Shown: positions 23,301 to 33,645, numbered from the stretch's first letter. The stretch is DNA of 39,245 bases from Fragilaria crotonensis (GCA_022925895.1 JAKSYS010000599.1:1-39245), one strand, 5' to 3'. Made by a program: numbers and translations. The notes: generated by a model from the letters alone, not told the origin.

Positions 23301-23395
23301 AAGTCTCTTCCAAAATTGATCAACACATTGACAAAGTCTTCTGTACACTGCCTGATCACATGCTACAATCTACAAGTGAATCTACAGAGATTTGA
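17203..23395 (+). CDS. Copia Gag-Pol polyprotein (gag, protease, integrase, RT, RNase H), frameshift in RT
   Basis: This polyprotein packages, reverse-transcribes and integrates the element. Numbering from 17203: an acidic, Pro-rich N-region (1-330, true start uncertain); a gag body of UBN2/retrotransposon gag type (about 340-560); a basic Gln/Asn/Arg-rich linker; the zinc knuckle CNNCGRLGHYANRC (686-699); and the protease active site DSGAT (Asp 828). The integrase has Asp 1052 (HLDLM), Asp 1121 (RTDAGSAF) and Glu 1157 (GICEAK), with exact D,D35E spacing. RT starts about 1460. One extra base near 22058-22064 gives a stop at 22081-22083. The second frame continues to 23395 with the RT active site FVDD (22292-22303), then RNase H (FSDASW, STSEAEY, DNEA). 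Gag and pol share one frame. The RT frameshift is not a known programmed site, so it is a mutation or an error. Confidence 0.95.
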
Positions 23396-23397
23396 TT

Positions 23398-23406
23398 CAA
23401 GAGGGG
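23398..23406 (+). promoter_or_regulatory. Polypurine tract of the copia element
   Basis: CAAGAGGGG lies directly before the 3' LTR start TGTTAAAC (23407) and three bases after the RNase H stop codon. It is the expected primer site for plus-strand DNA synthesis. Confidence 0.85.
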
Positions 23407-24296
23407 TGTTAAACATCCAGTATCGCCCTACATATTTTTCTATTATCCCTATCCCTAAACTGTCGCTCGCATGCACAGTAAAACATTACATCCGTGCTCC
23501 AGTAACCAGTGCGACACTGCACGACTGGAATCAAAACTCACGTCGATTCAAATCATGTTCATCTCGTTCCTCGAGTTTGTACATTGATTTTCAAACGACG
23601 CTCAACGCCTCGTTTACGAAAAACAACGCAGCCGTACGCTGCTGACCGTGATTGATATGAGTGTTCCTGATTGTTCCAAGGAACACTCCTTCAATCAGAC
23701 CTCTCATTTCGGTCGCCCTTCATTTCTTCCCACAATTGTCAATTTTTCATATTTTAGTGTCACTCACCCTTTTTACTGCACATATTTTTGCGATGATGAT
23801 GATCGACCATGACGCGTTTTACCCGCCGTCGTCATGACATCATACATACCGTGCTGTACAAATATACGTAGTGAGTACACGGTACTCACTACAGCGATAA
23901 CGACAACACAACACAATACGGCGACCGGTACAACAGTACCTTTCGCACACAACTTCCTCTGCCCGTCGATAGTACGCGCACGTCTGAGTTTAACGTTACT
24001 GTACATAACGATAAACAAATAGACAGTGCACACTATGCGACACACGATATTTCTACTAGTCAGTCTCTCGCACATACATGTAGCAATAGAACGACAGATA
24101 GTACGCATATCGTTATCTGTAGCGGTAGACAGCACTGCGTAGCTGTACCGTTTATAGATGAATCATGCAGTAGTCAGTGTCGTACTAGACACTTACCTAC
24201 TGGGGGGCGTACCCCGTAACGGTTACGTCCTGGTTCTTAACCCGAACCTTACGCCGACCTGCGCGTCGCTAGGTTCCGTTAACCCGAACCATATCA
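23407..24296 (+). repeat. Copia 3' LTR, intact (890 bp)
   Basis: It begins TGTTAAACATCC and ends ACCATATCA. It is nearly identical to the split 5' LTR and serves as the empty-site reference for the Harbinger insertion. Features: a hairpin around 23660-23688, ATGACATCAT, and the 12-mer TTAACCCGAACC at 24237-24248 and 24279-24290. Small indels relative to the 5' LTR (3-4 nt) look like slippage. Confidence 0.96.
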
Positions 24297-24301
24297 CATA
24301 C
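24297..24301. repeat. Putative 3' target-site duplication of copia
   Basis: CATAC directly follows the LTR's terminal CA and matches 8059-8063. Five bases is the usual copia duplication length. Confidence 0.6.
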
Positions 24302-25495
24302 TGGTGCATTACAGTACTACCGGTACACCGGGTACAATATTTAGTCTGGATGGGCAAATAGCCGCTGGATTCCTAAATACTGTGGTCCAGACCAGGGCAC
24401 GGTGATAAGTTACTACTACATAGTATACTGCAGTTAGTTAACTGCAGCAACTAACTGCGGCCAAATTTGGGATAGTTAACTAACTAACTACTTCCACGCT
24501 ACACTTAACTAACTAACTACTACAACACTGGGTATATACTAACTAACTACTTTACGACGAGGTACAAAACTATTCCGTTGGGGGGTAGTAGTAGTAGTAC
24601 TAGTTAACTGCCAAGGGCGGGAATCTAGAAATTAGTGTTCTGACTAAGGAGTTGGACACGTAGAGTTTACGTGATTCATCGTTGATTCTTGCGATATATT
24701 GGCACAGCCAGTATTGAGTATAGACGGTCGATAACGGTAAAATCAACTAGAAGAAATCGAACGTTAAAAAGAAGGCATCGAACGAATCTACGGTACAGTC
24801 TACCACCTCTGTCCACTGCTGTTTTGGTGCATTATCTGTGCTACTGTATTAGTGTTACTGTTGTAGTATATACTACAACTAACTACCCAGATTCAAATAT
24901 ACTGATAACTAGACATGAAGATTTAGTAGTATCTGCAGTTAACTTTAACTACGAAATCCAGGGTGCAGCTCAAGTTAACTAACTGCTCGTAGCTCCTAGT
25001 ATAAAGTTAAAACTTTGGAGGCCTGGGTTGGGGTAGTATGGTTTAAGTATAACTTCACCGTGCCCTGGTCCAGACTAATATATATGTTTGAAACTAATTT
25101 TCGCCATAAGGGCATCTTTTCATGTGGCTTCTGCATCGCTAATAGTACGAATCGTAGATGTGTTTCCTGACGTCCCTGGCCTCCGTGCGCCAATATTCGC
25201 AAATTGGCCGATCCAGACTAATTTATGTTTGGGGTCAAAAAATGGAGTGTTGCACAATAGCAGTCTGGACCAGACTAAATACTGTGCCGGTGTAGTAGCA
25301 TTTGTCAAGCAACCTGTTCACAGCAAATTCAATGAGTATTCCATCCAGTAACGTAGAATTCGTACAGTATTGTACTTCAGTAACGTAAAACACTGTCGTT
25401 TCAACATAAATTACCGTCCATTTATGTACTGTAGACCTGTAGTACATGTAATCCACGTAACAGTGCAACAGTACCCCAGAGTGGTCATACTCCGT
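24302..25495. repeat. Intergenic DNA with nested inverted repeats and TAACTAAC clusters; possible small transposon
   Basis: No gene is seen. The outer inverted repeat TTAGTCTGGAT is at 24341-24351 with its complement at 25211-25221. The inner inverted repeat ACCAGGGCACGGTGA is at 24391-24405 with its complement at 25055-25069. A direct repeat CTAAATACTGTG is at 24373-24384 and 25275-25286. Between the inner repeats, TTAACTAACTAAC-type runs recur (24425-24550, 24900-24985). Several CCAGACTA motifs mark the right side. This could be one or two nested inverted-repeat elements, but no clear target duplication fits. Confidence 0.5.
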
Positions 25496-25506
25496 AACAC
25501 ACACGC

Positions 25507-25552
<46 letters not shown>
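25496..25552. repeat. (AC)n microsatellite, left of RT element copy 1
   Basis: This is a dinucleotide run with a few CG interruptions at its left end (ACACGCACACGCACAC) and pure AC to the right. It forms the 5' boundary of RT element copy 1. Confidence 0.95.
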
Positions 25553-25553
<1 letters not shown>

Positions 25554-25605
25554 ACATTGGAGTTGTCGTCAAGTCAAGCCGACGAGAACTTTGCTGTGCA
25601 GTGTC

Positions 25606-26376
25606 ATGAGTGTGAATGGTGCCGCGAGGGGCAACGCCCGAGGAACGACAGCGAACAGAGCTGTAACGGCGGTGATCGACGGTGTCGGTCATCGTCGCCT
25701 CATGTTGCCAACCGCGCGCCAGGAAATTCAAAACTCCTCGACGCGTAGCGCGCTCGTACCCCACGGTACAACGCGCGAGCGTCCGTCCTCTGTCCGTCCG
25801 CAGCCGTTGAATGATGCTTCGCATGTCGACGCAGACGATGGTTCCACTCAGGAACCACCGTTGCGTCGACAGCGACAAGTCCTCCAGCGCTGCTGTGACT
25901 GCTCCAGATCGTCGACCTGTGCTCTGTCACGGCCGACAGCTCGCTCACAAGCTTGCCCCTGCCGAGTTGCGAACAAGCGCTGCACTTCGTGCAGCTGCTT
26001 CAACAACTGTCAGAACAAGCGAGCGCCGCTGCCGCCGCCGACAACAGCGACCCTCCGATGCTTCTTCACCAGCCCCAGCGCCACTGCGACCACAGAGCCC
26101 ACCCCAGCAATCGAATCCGCCCCTCCAGCTGCCGTTCCGACCGCGACCGGGATCCCCCCAGCGCTGTCCCAGACATCCCGACAACCATCCGCATCGACGA
26201 TCGACGTCGACGGTGACGTCGGCATGACCCCAGCCACTGGATCGGACCCCGCTCCGACGCCCGACGACGACAACGACGACCCCTCCCAGCCCGCCCCGAC
26301 GGATACAGAGACGGCCGCCAACGCTGGCGAGGACCCGATTCCTGCTTGTCCCCGTGACAGTGGCAGCGGCCAATAG
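25606..26376 (+). CDS. RT element ORF1 protein with CXC-like Cys cluster (copy 1)
   Basis: The protein is 256 residues, starting MSVNGAARGNARG; the ATG is shared with copy 2. Residues 96-135 form a dense Cys cluster (CCDCSRSSTC, then ACPC, then CTSCSCFNNCQN). Its spacing is like the CXC/TSO1-type zinc-binding repeat, which binds DNA in other proteins. The rest is Pro/Ala/Thr-rich and probably disordered, with an acidic stretch PDDDNDDP near the end. The TAG stop (26374-26376) is at the same place in both copies, so it is likely the real end. ORF2 then follows in the +1 frame with an overlap. A role in binding element RNA or target DNA is inferred. Confidence 0.78.
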   Translation: MSVNGAARGNARGTTANRAVTAVIDGVGHRRLMLPTARQEIQNSSTRSALVPHGTTRERPSSVRPQPLNDASHVDADDGSTQEPPLRRQRQVLQRCCDCSRSSTCALSRPTARSQACPCRVANKRCTSCSCFNNCQNKRAPLPPPTTATLRCFFTSPSATATTEPTPAIESAPPAAVPTATGIPPALSQTSRQPSASTIDVDGDVGMTPATGSDPAPTPDDDNDDPSQPAPTDTETAANAGEDPIPACPRDSGSGQ

Positions 26377-29300
26377 GGCCAACGCCACTGCACGGAAGAT
26401 CCAGAGGCGGCCCCGGACCGGCAGTAACGCCGGACGCGGGGCCGATCTGCCCGGCTACTTCGTAACCGCGGCAGATCGCCTTCTGGATTCCGCCTACGGA
26501 GACCACGTCCACGACAACGCCGGGACGCATCTCCATGGCGGCTTCTCCGATGACGCGCTGTGGCAGCGCCGATGGAGGAGGATGGCTCAGATCGCCACCA
26601 CCGCTACCAGGCCCCGCTGGTAGAGTGGGGCGTTCATACCATCCTCACCTCCGAGTTCAGGGCGTACGCGAACGCCGCTGGAACTCAGAACGCTGGTGTT
26701 CGTCGCAACAGTGTTGCAGACGACACAAGGGTTCGTCGCGCCAAGGACATTCGTTCGCGCCTCGCGCAACGATGGACTTGTGGGACCAAGGCCACTTCAA
26801 GGCCTTGGTCGACGACGCCGAGGGAAGTCCTTTCGACAACCTCCTCCCGTCCACCCGACGAAGAGGCGCAAGCTCGTTCCTTCAACGCACGCGTCCTCTC
26901 CGGCAGACTTCGTTCCGCCGTGCGAACGCTCACCAACCGCTCCGGCGGTGGCGTCCGCCAGCCTGACGACCTCTGCACGAAGTCAGGCCGCCCCGTGTGG
27001 CAGGTGCTTCAGAGAAGCACCCGGCCTTCGCGACCCGACCTCTGTTGGAGGATGAGGATGGGGCCTTCGAGCCCTATCCCGATCTCCTGCCCCCATCCCT
27101 GTGTGTCACACAGGACGACGTGGAGGCGATCTCCCACGGCTCGCCGGCGCCGCCGGACCCGGCGGCACCGATGCCGTCGACCTGGCCAACTGGCTACTTC
27201 GCTTCGGACGCGAGTCCGAAGCGCTGCGTGAGGAGATGGCGGCCTGGACCAACTGGCTCGCCAACACCTCGCCGCCTTGGGCGGCCTACCGCGCCGTGAT
27301 GGCGAATCGCCTGGTTGCACTCGACAAGCAACCTGGCACTCGCCCGTTGGCATCGGCGAAGTGTACCGTCGCCTGTGGGCCAAATGCCTTTTGAAGGCAA
27401 TTGGCTCACAGGCAACGGCCGCGTGCGGCAACTTCAACCTCTGTGCCGGCCTCCAGGCCGGCATCGAGCGCCGTACACGCCGTGCGTGACGTCTTCACCG
27501 ACCCTCGTTGATTCCTGCACCGCCACCTGACTCGCAGGCCGACGACGACCCCTCACGCAAGCTCCCGAGCCCCGATGGCTGAGCCGCCCCCGTCCCCTCG
27601 CCGACATGACGCTGGACGAGGCCTTCGCGGCCATCGCCGACGACGTGGGCCTCTCCTCGGCTGAAGCCTCGGCCGTCCTCCTGGTCGACGCGACCAACGG
27701 CTTCAACGAGCTCGGCCGCAAGGCCATGCTCTGGACCGTGCGGCATCGCTGGGCCAACGGTGCCCGGTTCAGTTTCAACTGCTACCGGCACTCGGCCCAA
27801 CTCCTCCTGCGTCGGCGCGGCGACGACTGCGAGATCATCCTCTCGCGCGAGGGGTCACTCAGGGTGACCCCCTCTCTATGGTGCTCTACGGCCTCGCGCT
27901 GACGCCGCTCGCCGAGACCATTCGAGCGCCGTCCCCACGGTCGCCCAGCCATGGTACGCGGACGACGCGGCCATGGCAGGCCCAGTCGACGGCATCGCCG
28001 AGGCACAGCGCCTCCTTCTTGACCTCGGGCGCGCGGGCTACCCGAGCCGGACAAGTCGATCCTCATCGTTCCGCTCGCGACCCCGCCACTGCCCTCGATT
28101 CCCTCGCGGAATTCAACTTCCGACACGAGGAAGGGCACCGCTACCTGGGCGGCTTCGTGGGATCGGGCGCCGCCGAGGCGGCATGGGTGGACCCCAAGTC
28201 CAGCAATGGATCGAGGGCGTCCACTGCCTCGCGGCGGCGGCGAGGAGGTACCCGCAGACCGCCTACGCTGGCCTGTCGCAGTCACTCCAATCGGAGTGGC
28301 AGTACCTCCAGCGCGTGACGCCGGACATCGCGCCCGCCTTCGCGCCGCTGGAGACGGCGATCGCGACCGTCTTCTTGCCGGCCCTCCTTGACACGTCGGT
28401 CGAGGAGGTCGCCAAACTCCGCCCCCTCCTCGCCCTCCCCACGCGATTGGGAGGACTGGGCATCCCAGACCCGACGACGACGGGGGAGTTCTGCTACGCT
28501 GCCTCGACAGCGAGCACGAACCTCCTCCAAGCCTCCCTGGTGACTGGCGCCCCGCTCTGCGCAACGGCGCACCGGCGCGACGCCTCCACCAATCGCCTCG
28601 CGGCGAAAACGCATCAGCGCCACGCCACCGAGGGCCGGCTGGCCGCGATCCTCGAAGGCTCGCGACCGATGGAGAAGCGGCGCATCATACGGTCGGCGGC
28701 GACCGGCGCGTGGCTCTCCACCCGGCCGAGCCTCCTCAACGGCTCGGACCTCTCGGCCGAGGAGTTCCGCGATGGGGTCCGCCTTCGTCTAGGCCTGACC
28801 CCCACCTCCCTCCCACCCCGATGCGACGGATGCGGCGAACGCTTCACGACGGAGCACGCCATGTCCTGTCGCAAAGGGGGGCTGATCCTCCACCGCCACA
28901 ACGACCTCGTGGCGACGTGGGGACAGCTTTGCGGACAGGCGCACACCCCCTCCACTGTCTCTGACGAACCCCTCATCCACACGAGTCAGGACGTGCGAGC
29001 GGCAGGCGCCACCTGCTCCGAGCCCACCCCAGAACTCCGCGGCGACATCGCTGTCCACGGTTTCTGGACCCGAGGCACCACGGCGATCTTCGACGTCCGC
29101 GTCACCGACACGGACGCCCCATCGAATCGCAACACCACCCCGGAAGGTCCTCCTGCGTCACGAGAAGGAGAAGAAGGCGAAATACGGCGCGCTCTGCATT
29201 GCGCGACGCCGTACCTTCACTCCTCGTGTTCTCAGTGGACGGATGCAGGGCGTGGAGGCAACCGCCGCTTCGCGGCGGCTAGCCTCCAGCCTTGCTTCCA

Positions 29301-29467
29301 AATGGAAGCGATCGTACTCTGAAGTGTGTGGCTTCGTACGATCGCGCCTCGCGATCGCCCTGGTCCGCTCCGCGAGCCGCTGCCTCCGCGCCGATCGCAA
29401 CCCGATGCGCCGAACCCCCTTCCCGACATGGGACTGTGGAGCGGGCCTCGGCCTCTATCGCATGTAA
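26377..29467 (+). pseudogene. RT element ORF2: reverse transcriptase with C-terminal CCHC and endonuclease-like region (copy 1, frameshifted)
   Basis: ORF2 copies element RNA into DNA at the target. Segments in shifting frames: GADLPGYFVTAADRLLDS (from about 26440); the conserved pre-RT region (SGAAGPGGTDAVDLANW; ALDKQPGTRPVGIGEVYRR in copy 2, partly shifted here); RT motif A LVDATNGFNELG (Asp at 27687-27689); the QGDPLS region (one base lost near 27855); and YADD at 27955-27966. Then come YLGGFVGSG and a long thumb-like region in one frame (27973-29322). The CCHC motif CX2CX7HX3C is at 28822-28869, followed by GGLILHRHND. An endonuclease-like segment has Asp in GDIAVHGFW (29044) and Asp in FDVRV (29092), 15 residues between. 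A two-base loss near 29140 shifts the last segment, which ends GAGLGLYRM at 29467. Confidence 0.85.
29308..29345 (+). repeat. Long hairpin near the 3' end of RT element copy 1
   Basis: The arms GCGATCGTAC (29308-29317) and GTACGATCGC (29336-29345) are perfectly complementary, with an inner GAAG/CTTC pairing. Copy 2 keeps an 8-bp version with the same inner pairing (33488-33521). It lies within coding sequence, so protein constraint may explain part of the conservation. Confidence 0.6.
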
Positions 29468-29664
29468 CTGACGTGCCCCCTCGCCCCTGCCCCCGCTCCC
29501 GCTGCCGAACGACGCATCCCCATGGCGCACGCCCCGGATTCAAGACTTTCGGATGTATAGCACTGGCGCACCGCTACGCGATGCCTACGGCACTGTTGTA
29601 CCGGCCCATTTATACAAACATCAGTCAAACATAGCATAGCTCACACGTAACATACATAGCACCC
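29468..29664 (+). other. 3' UTR of RT element copy 1
   Basis: It runs from the ORF2 stop to the (AC)n run. Positions 29495-29610 are identical over 116 bp to 33673-33788 in copy 2, whereas the coding regions differ by roughly a tenth. After a variable ~35 bp both copies share ACACGTAACATACATAGCAC and then CCA before (AC)n. In non-LTR elements the 3' UTR is what the RT recognises. Confidence 0.75.

Positions 29665-29709
<45 letters not shown>
29665..29709. repeat. (AC)n microsatellite between the two RT element copies
   Basis: This is a pure AC run, joined on the left to CATAGCACCCA (3' end of copy 1) and on the right to ACCACA (5' end of copy 2). Confidence 0.95.
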
Positions 29710-29710
<1 letters not shown>

Positions 29711-29759
29711 ACAGCGATCGAGTCAAGTCAAGCCGACAAGAGAGCGTGAGTGTAGTGTC

Positions 29760-30525
29760 ATGAGTGTGAATGGTGCCGCGAGGGGCAACGCCCGAGGAAC
29801 GGCGGCAAATGATGCCGCAACGGCGATGATCGACGGTGTCGGTCATCGTCGCCTCATGTTGCCAACCGCGCGCCAGGAAATTCAAAACTCCTCGACGCGT
29901 AGCGCGCTCGTACCCCACGGTACAACGCGCGAGCGTCCGTCCTCTGTCCGTCCGCAGCCGTTGAATGATGCTTCGCATGTTGACGCAGACGATGGTTCCA
30001 CTCGCGAACCACCGTTGCGTCGACAGCGACAAGTCCTTCAGCGCTGTTGCGACTGCTCGAGATCGTCGACCTGTGCTCTGTCACGGCCGACAGCTCGCTC
30101 CCAGGCTTGTCCCTGTCGAGTTGCGAACAGGCGCTGCACTTCGTGCAGCTGCTTCAACAACTGCCAGAACAAGCGAGCGCCGCTGCCGCCGCCGACAACA
30201 GCGACCCTCCGATGCTTCTTCACCAGTCCCAGCGCACTGCGACCACAGAGCCCACCCCAGCAATCGAATCCGCCCCCCCAGCTGCCGTTCCGACCGCGAC
30301 CGAGTTCCCCCCAGCGCCTTCCCAGACAACCCGACAACAACCGCAACGACTGACGTCGACGGTGACGTCGGCATGACCCCGGAGCCACTGGATCGGGCCC
30401 CGCTCCGACGCCTGACGACAATGACGAACCCCTCCTTGCCCGCCCCGACGGATACAGAGACGGCCGCCAACGCTGGCGAGGACCCGATTCCTGCTTGTCC
30501 CCGTGACAGTGGCAGCGGCCAATAG
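29760..30525 (+). pseudogene. RT element ORF1 (copy 2), one-base deletion
   Basis: It starts at the same ATG as copy 1 (MSVNGAARGNARGTAAND). The Cys cluster is intact (30044-30164: CCDCSRSSTC to CSCFNNCQN). A C is missing near 30230 relative to copy 1, sending the first frame to a stop at 30353. The other frame continues to the conserved TAG at 30523-30525 (end of …CPRDSGSGQ). The acidic part is shorter than in copy 1. Confidence 0.78.
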
Positions 30526-33500
30526 GGCCAACGCCACTGCGCGGGACGATCGAGGCGGCCCCGGACCGGCAGTAACGCCGGACGCGGGGCCGATCTGCCC
30601 GGCTACTTCGTAACCGCGGCGGATCGCCTTCTGGATTCCGCCTTTGGAGACCACGTCCACGACAACGACGGGACGCATCTCCATGGCGGCTTCTCCGATG
30701 ACGCGCTCTGGCAGCGCCGATGGAGAGGATGGCACAGATCGCCACCACACGCTACCAGGCCCCTGCTGGTAGAGTGGGGAGGCGATTCCTAACCATCCTC
30801 ACCTCCGAATTCCGCGGCGTCCGCGAACGCCGATGGAATTCGGAACGACCCCTGGTGTTTGTCGCAACAGTGCTGCAGACGACACCAGGAGTTCGTCGGT
30901 CCAAGGACATTCGTTCGCGCCTCGCGCAACGAATGGACTTGTGGGACCAAGGCCACTTCAAGGCCTTGGTCGACGACGCTGAGGGGGAAGTCCAGTCTCG
31001 ACAACCCTCCTCCCGTCCACCCGACGAAGAGGCGCAGGCGCGTTCCTTCAACGCACGCGTCCTCTCCGGCAGACTTCGCTCTGCCGTGCGGACACTCACC
31101 GACCGCTCCGGTGGCGGCGTCCGCCAGCCAGACGACCTCTGCTCGAAGGCAGGTCGACCGGTCTGGCAGGTGCTTCAAGAGAAGCACCCTGCCCTCCGCG
31201 ACCCGACTTCTGTGGGCGATACGGATGGGGCTTTCGAGCCCTATCCCGATCTCCCTGCCCCCGTCCCTGTGTGCACTACACAGGACGACGTGGAGGCGAT
31301 CGCCTCACGGCTCTCAGGTGCCGCCGGCCCCGGCGGCACTGACGCCGTCGACCTCGCCAACTGGCTTCTTCGCTTCGGACGAGTCCGAAGCGCTGCGAAT
31401 GGAGATGGACCAACTGGCTCGCCAACACCTCGCCGCCTTGGGCAGCCTACCGGGCAGTGATGGCGAATCGCCTGGTCGCCCTTGACAAGCAACCAGGCAC
31501 TCGCCCGGTCGGCATCGGCGAAGTGTACCGTCGCCTGTGGGCCAAATGCCTGCTGAAGGCAATTGGCTCACAGGCAACCGCCGCATGCGGCAACTACAAC
31601 CTGTGTGCCGGCCTCCAGGCCGGCATCGAAGGCGCCGTACACGCCGTGCGTGACGTCTTCGCCGACCCTCGTTGATTCCTGCACCGCCACCAGACCCGCA
31701 AGCCGACGATGACCCCCTCACGCAGGCTCCCGAGCCACCGATGGCTGCGCCACCCCCGTCCCCCTCGCAGACATGACGCTGGACGAGGCCTTCGAGGCCA
31801 TCGCCGACGACGTAGGCCTCTCCTCGGCTGAAGCCTCGGCCGTCCTCTGGTCGACGCGACCAACGGCTTCAACGAGCTCGGCCGCAAGGCCATGCTATGG
31901 ACCGTGCGTCACCGTGGGCCAACGGGGCACGGTTCAGTTTCAACTGCTACCGGCACTCCGCCCAACTCCTCATGCGACGGCGCGGAGGAGATTGCGAGAT
32001 CATCCTCTCGCGAGAGGGGGTCACGCAAGGCGACCCCCTCTCCATGGTGCTCTACGGACTCGCGCTGTCGCCGCTCGCCGAGACGCTTCGAGCGCGAGTC
32101 CCCACGGTCGCCCAACCATGGTACGCGGACGACGCGGCCATGGCCGGCCCCATCGACGACATCGCTGAGGCTCAGCGCCTCCTTCTCGACCTTGGGCCGC
32201 GCCGGGGATACTTCCCCGAGCCGGACAAGTCGATCCTCATCGTCCCGCTCGCGACCCCGCCACCTGCCCTTGCAGCCCTCGCGGAGTTCAACTTCCGACA
32301 CGAGGAGGACACCGCTACCTCGGTGGCTTCGTGGGATCGGGCGCCGCCGAGGCGGCATGGGTGGACCCTCAGGTCCAGCAATGGATCGAGGTGTCCACCG
32401 CCTCGCGGCGGCAGCGAGGAGGTACCCACAGACCGCCTACGCCGGTCTGTCGCAGTCACTCAGGCGGGTGGCAGTACCTCCAGCGCGTGACGCCAGACAT
32501 CGCGCCAGCCTTCGCACCGCTGGAGGCTGCCATCGCGACTGTCTTCCTGCCGGCCCTCCTCGCCACAACGGCTGAGGAGGTTGCCAAACTTCGCCCCCTC
32601 CTGGCTCTCCCGACGCGACTGGGAGGCCTGGGCATCCCAGACCCGACGACCACAGGCGACTTCTGTTTCGCGGCGTCGAAGGAGAGCACGACCCTCCTCC
32701 AGAGGACCCTGGTAACGGGCGACAGGCTCTGTGCTACGGAGCACCGACGTGACGCTTCCCGAGGTCGCCTCGCGGCGAAGGCGAGCCGGTCTCGCGTCCA
32801 AGCGAGCCGCTTGGACGCGATCCTTGCGAGCTCGCGTCCACTGGAGAAGCGACGCATCGTAAGGTCGGCGGCGACAGGCGCCTGGCTCTCCACCTTGCCG
32901 AGCCTGCTCAACGGCTCCGACCTCTCGGACGAAGAATTCCGAGACGGCGTCCGCCTCCGCTTCGGCCTGACGCCAACATCTCTCCCACTCCGATGCGACG
33001 GATGTGGCGAACGCTTCACGACGGAGCACGCCATGTCCTGTCGCAAGGGGAGGGCTGATCCTCCACCGCCACAACGACCTCGTGGCGACGTGGGGACAGC
33101 TTTGCGGACAGGCGCACACCCCCTCCACAGTCTCTGACGAGCCCCTCATCCAAACGAGTCAGGACGTGCAGGCGGCGGGCGCCAACCGCACCGAGCCCAC
33201 CCCAGAACTCCGAGGCGACATCGCTGTCCACGGCTTCTGGACCCGAGGCACCACCGCGATCTTTGATGTCCGAGTCACCGACACGGATGCCCCCTCGAAT
33301 CGCAACACCGCTCCGGCGAAGGTCCTCCAGCGACACGAGGCGGAGAAGAAGGCCAAATACGGCGCCCTCTGCATTGCGCGACGCCGTACCTTCACTCCCC
33401 TTGTGTTTTCGGTGGATGGGATGCAGGGAGTGGAGGCTACCGCCGCTTCGCGGCGGCTAGCCTCCAGCCTTGCTTCCAAGTGGAGGCGATCGTACTCCGA

Positions 33501-33645
33501 AGTGTGTGGCTTCGTACGATCCCGCCTCGCGATCGCCCTGGTTCGCTCCGCGAGCCGCTGCCTACGCGCCGATCGCAACCCGATGCGCCGTACCCCCTCC
33601 CCGATCTGGGACTGCGGCGCGGGCCTCGGCCTCTACCGCATGTAA
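30526..33645 (+). pseudogene. RT element ORF2 (copy 2), reverse transcriptase, frameshifted
   Basis: The N-terminal half is better preserved than in copy 1 (30720-31380: KDIRSRLAQRMDLWDQGHFK, ALRDPTSVG, FEPYPDLPAPV, SGAAGPGGTDAVDLANW). ALDKQPGTRPVGIGEVYRR and CGNYNLCAGLQAGIEGAV follow (31457-31675). One base is lost just before motif A (about 31848). GVTQGDPLSMVLYGLAL and YADD (32122-32133) are intact in one frame (31897-32300). The thumb region follows, then CCHC at 32994-33041 and GDIAVHGFW (Asp 33217) with FDVRV (Asp 33265). The last segment, including KVLQRHEAEKKAKYG and FTPLVFSVDGMQGVEAT, is in one frame to GAGLGLYRM at 33645. This copy shows that the C-terminal segment was one continuous reading frame. 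Confidence 0.85.

Larger units (their letters stand above)
8067..24296 (+). mobile_element. Long Ty1/copia LTR retrotransposon with nested Harbinger insertion
   Basis: The element spans 16.2 kb; without the 4.2-kb Harbinger insertion it is about 12.0 kb, roughly twice the usual 5-6 kb of Ty1/copia elements. LTRs begin TGTTAAAC and end ATATCA. Internal order: leader with a strong hairpin, a large unrecognised ORF (13445-16093), a further decayed coding stretch (to about 17300), then gag, protease, integrase, RT and RNase H (17203-23395), a polypurine tract and the 3' LTR. Integrase lies before RT, which defines Ty1/copia. The two LTRs differ by eye at about ten substitutions plus several 1-4 nt indels, so insertion is fairly recent. 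Several frameshifts make this copy inactive as written. Confidence 0.95.
25553..29664 (+). mobile_element. Non-LTR-type retroelement copy 1, embedded in (AC)n
   Basis: This is a 4.1-kb, strongly GC-rich element bounded by (AC)n on both sides. It holds ORF1 (25606-26376) with a Cys cluster, a long RT-encoding ORF2 (about 26354-29467) and a 3' UTR ending CATACATAGCACCCA, which runs into (AC)n. There are no LTRs, no poly(A) tail and no apurinic-type endonuclease. It is a head-to-tail neighbour of a second copy (29710-33840), about 90-95% identical. RT motifs place it with reverse transcriptases of non-LTR type; I cannot name the clade. Several frameshifts interrupt ORF2. Confidence 0.88.

Noticed and set aside
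25235-25878. Minus-strand ORFs rich in CVCVCV and plus-strand THTHTH stretches
   Set aside because: They are translations of the (AC)n microsatellite and carry no protein signal. The same applies near 29625-30032.
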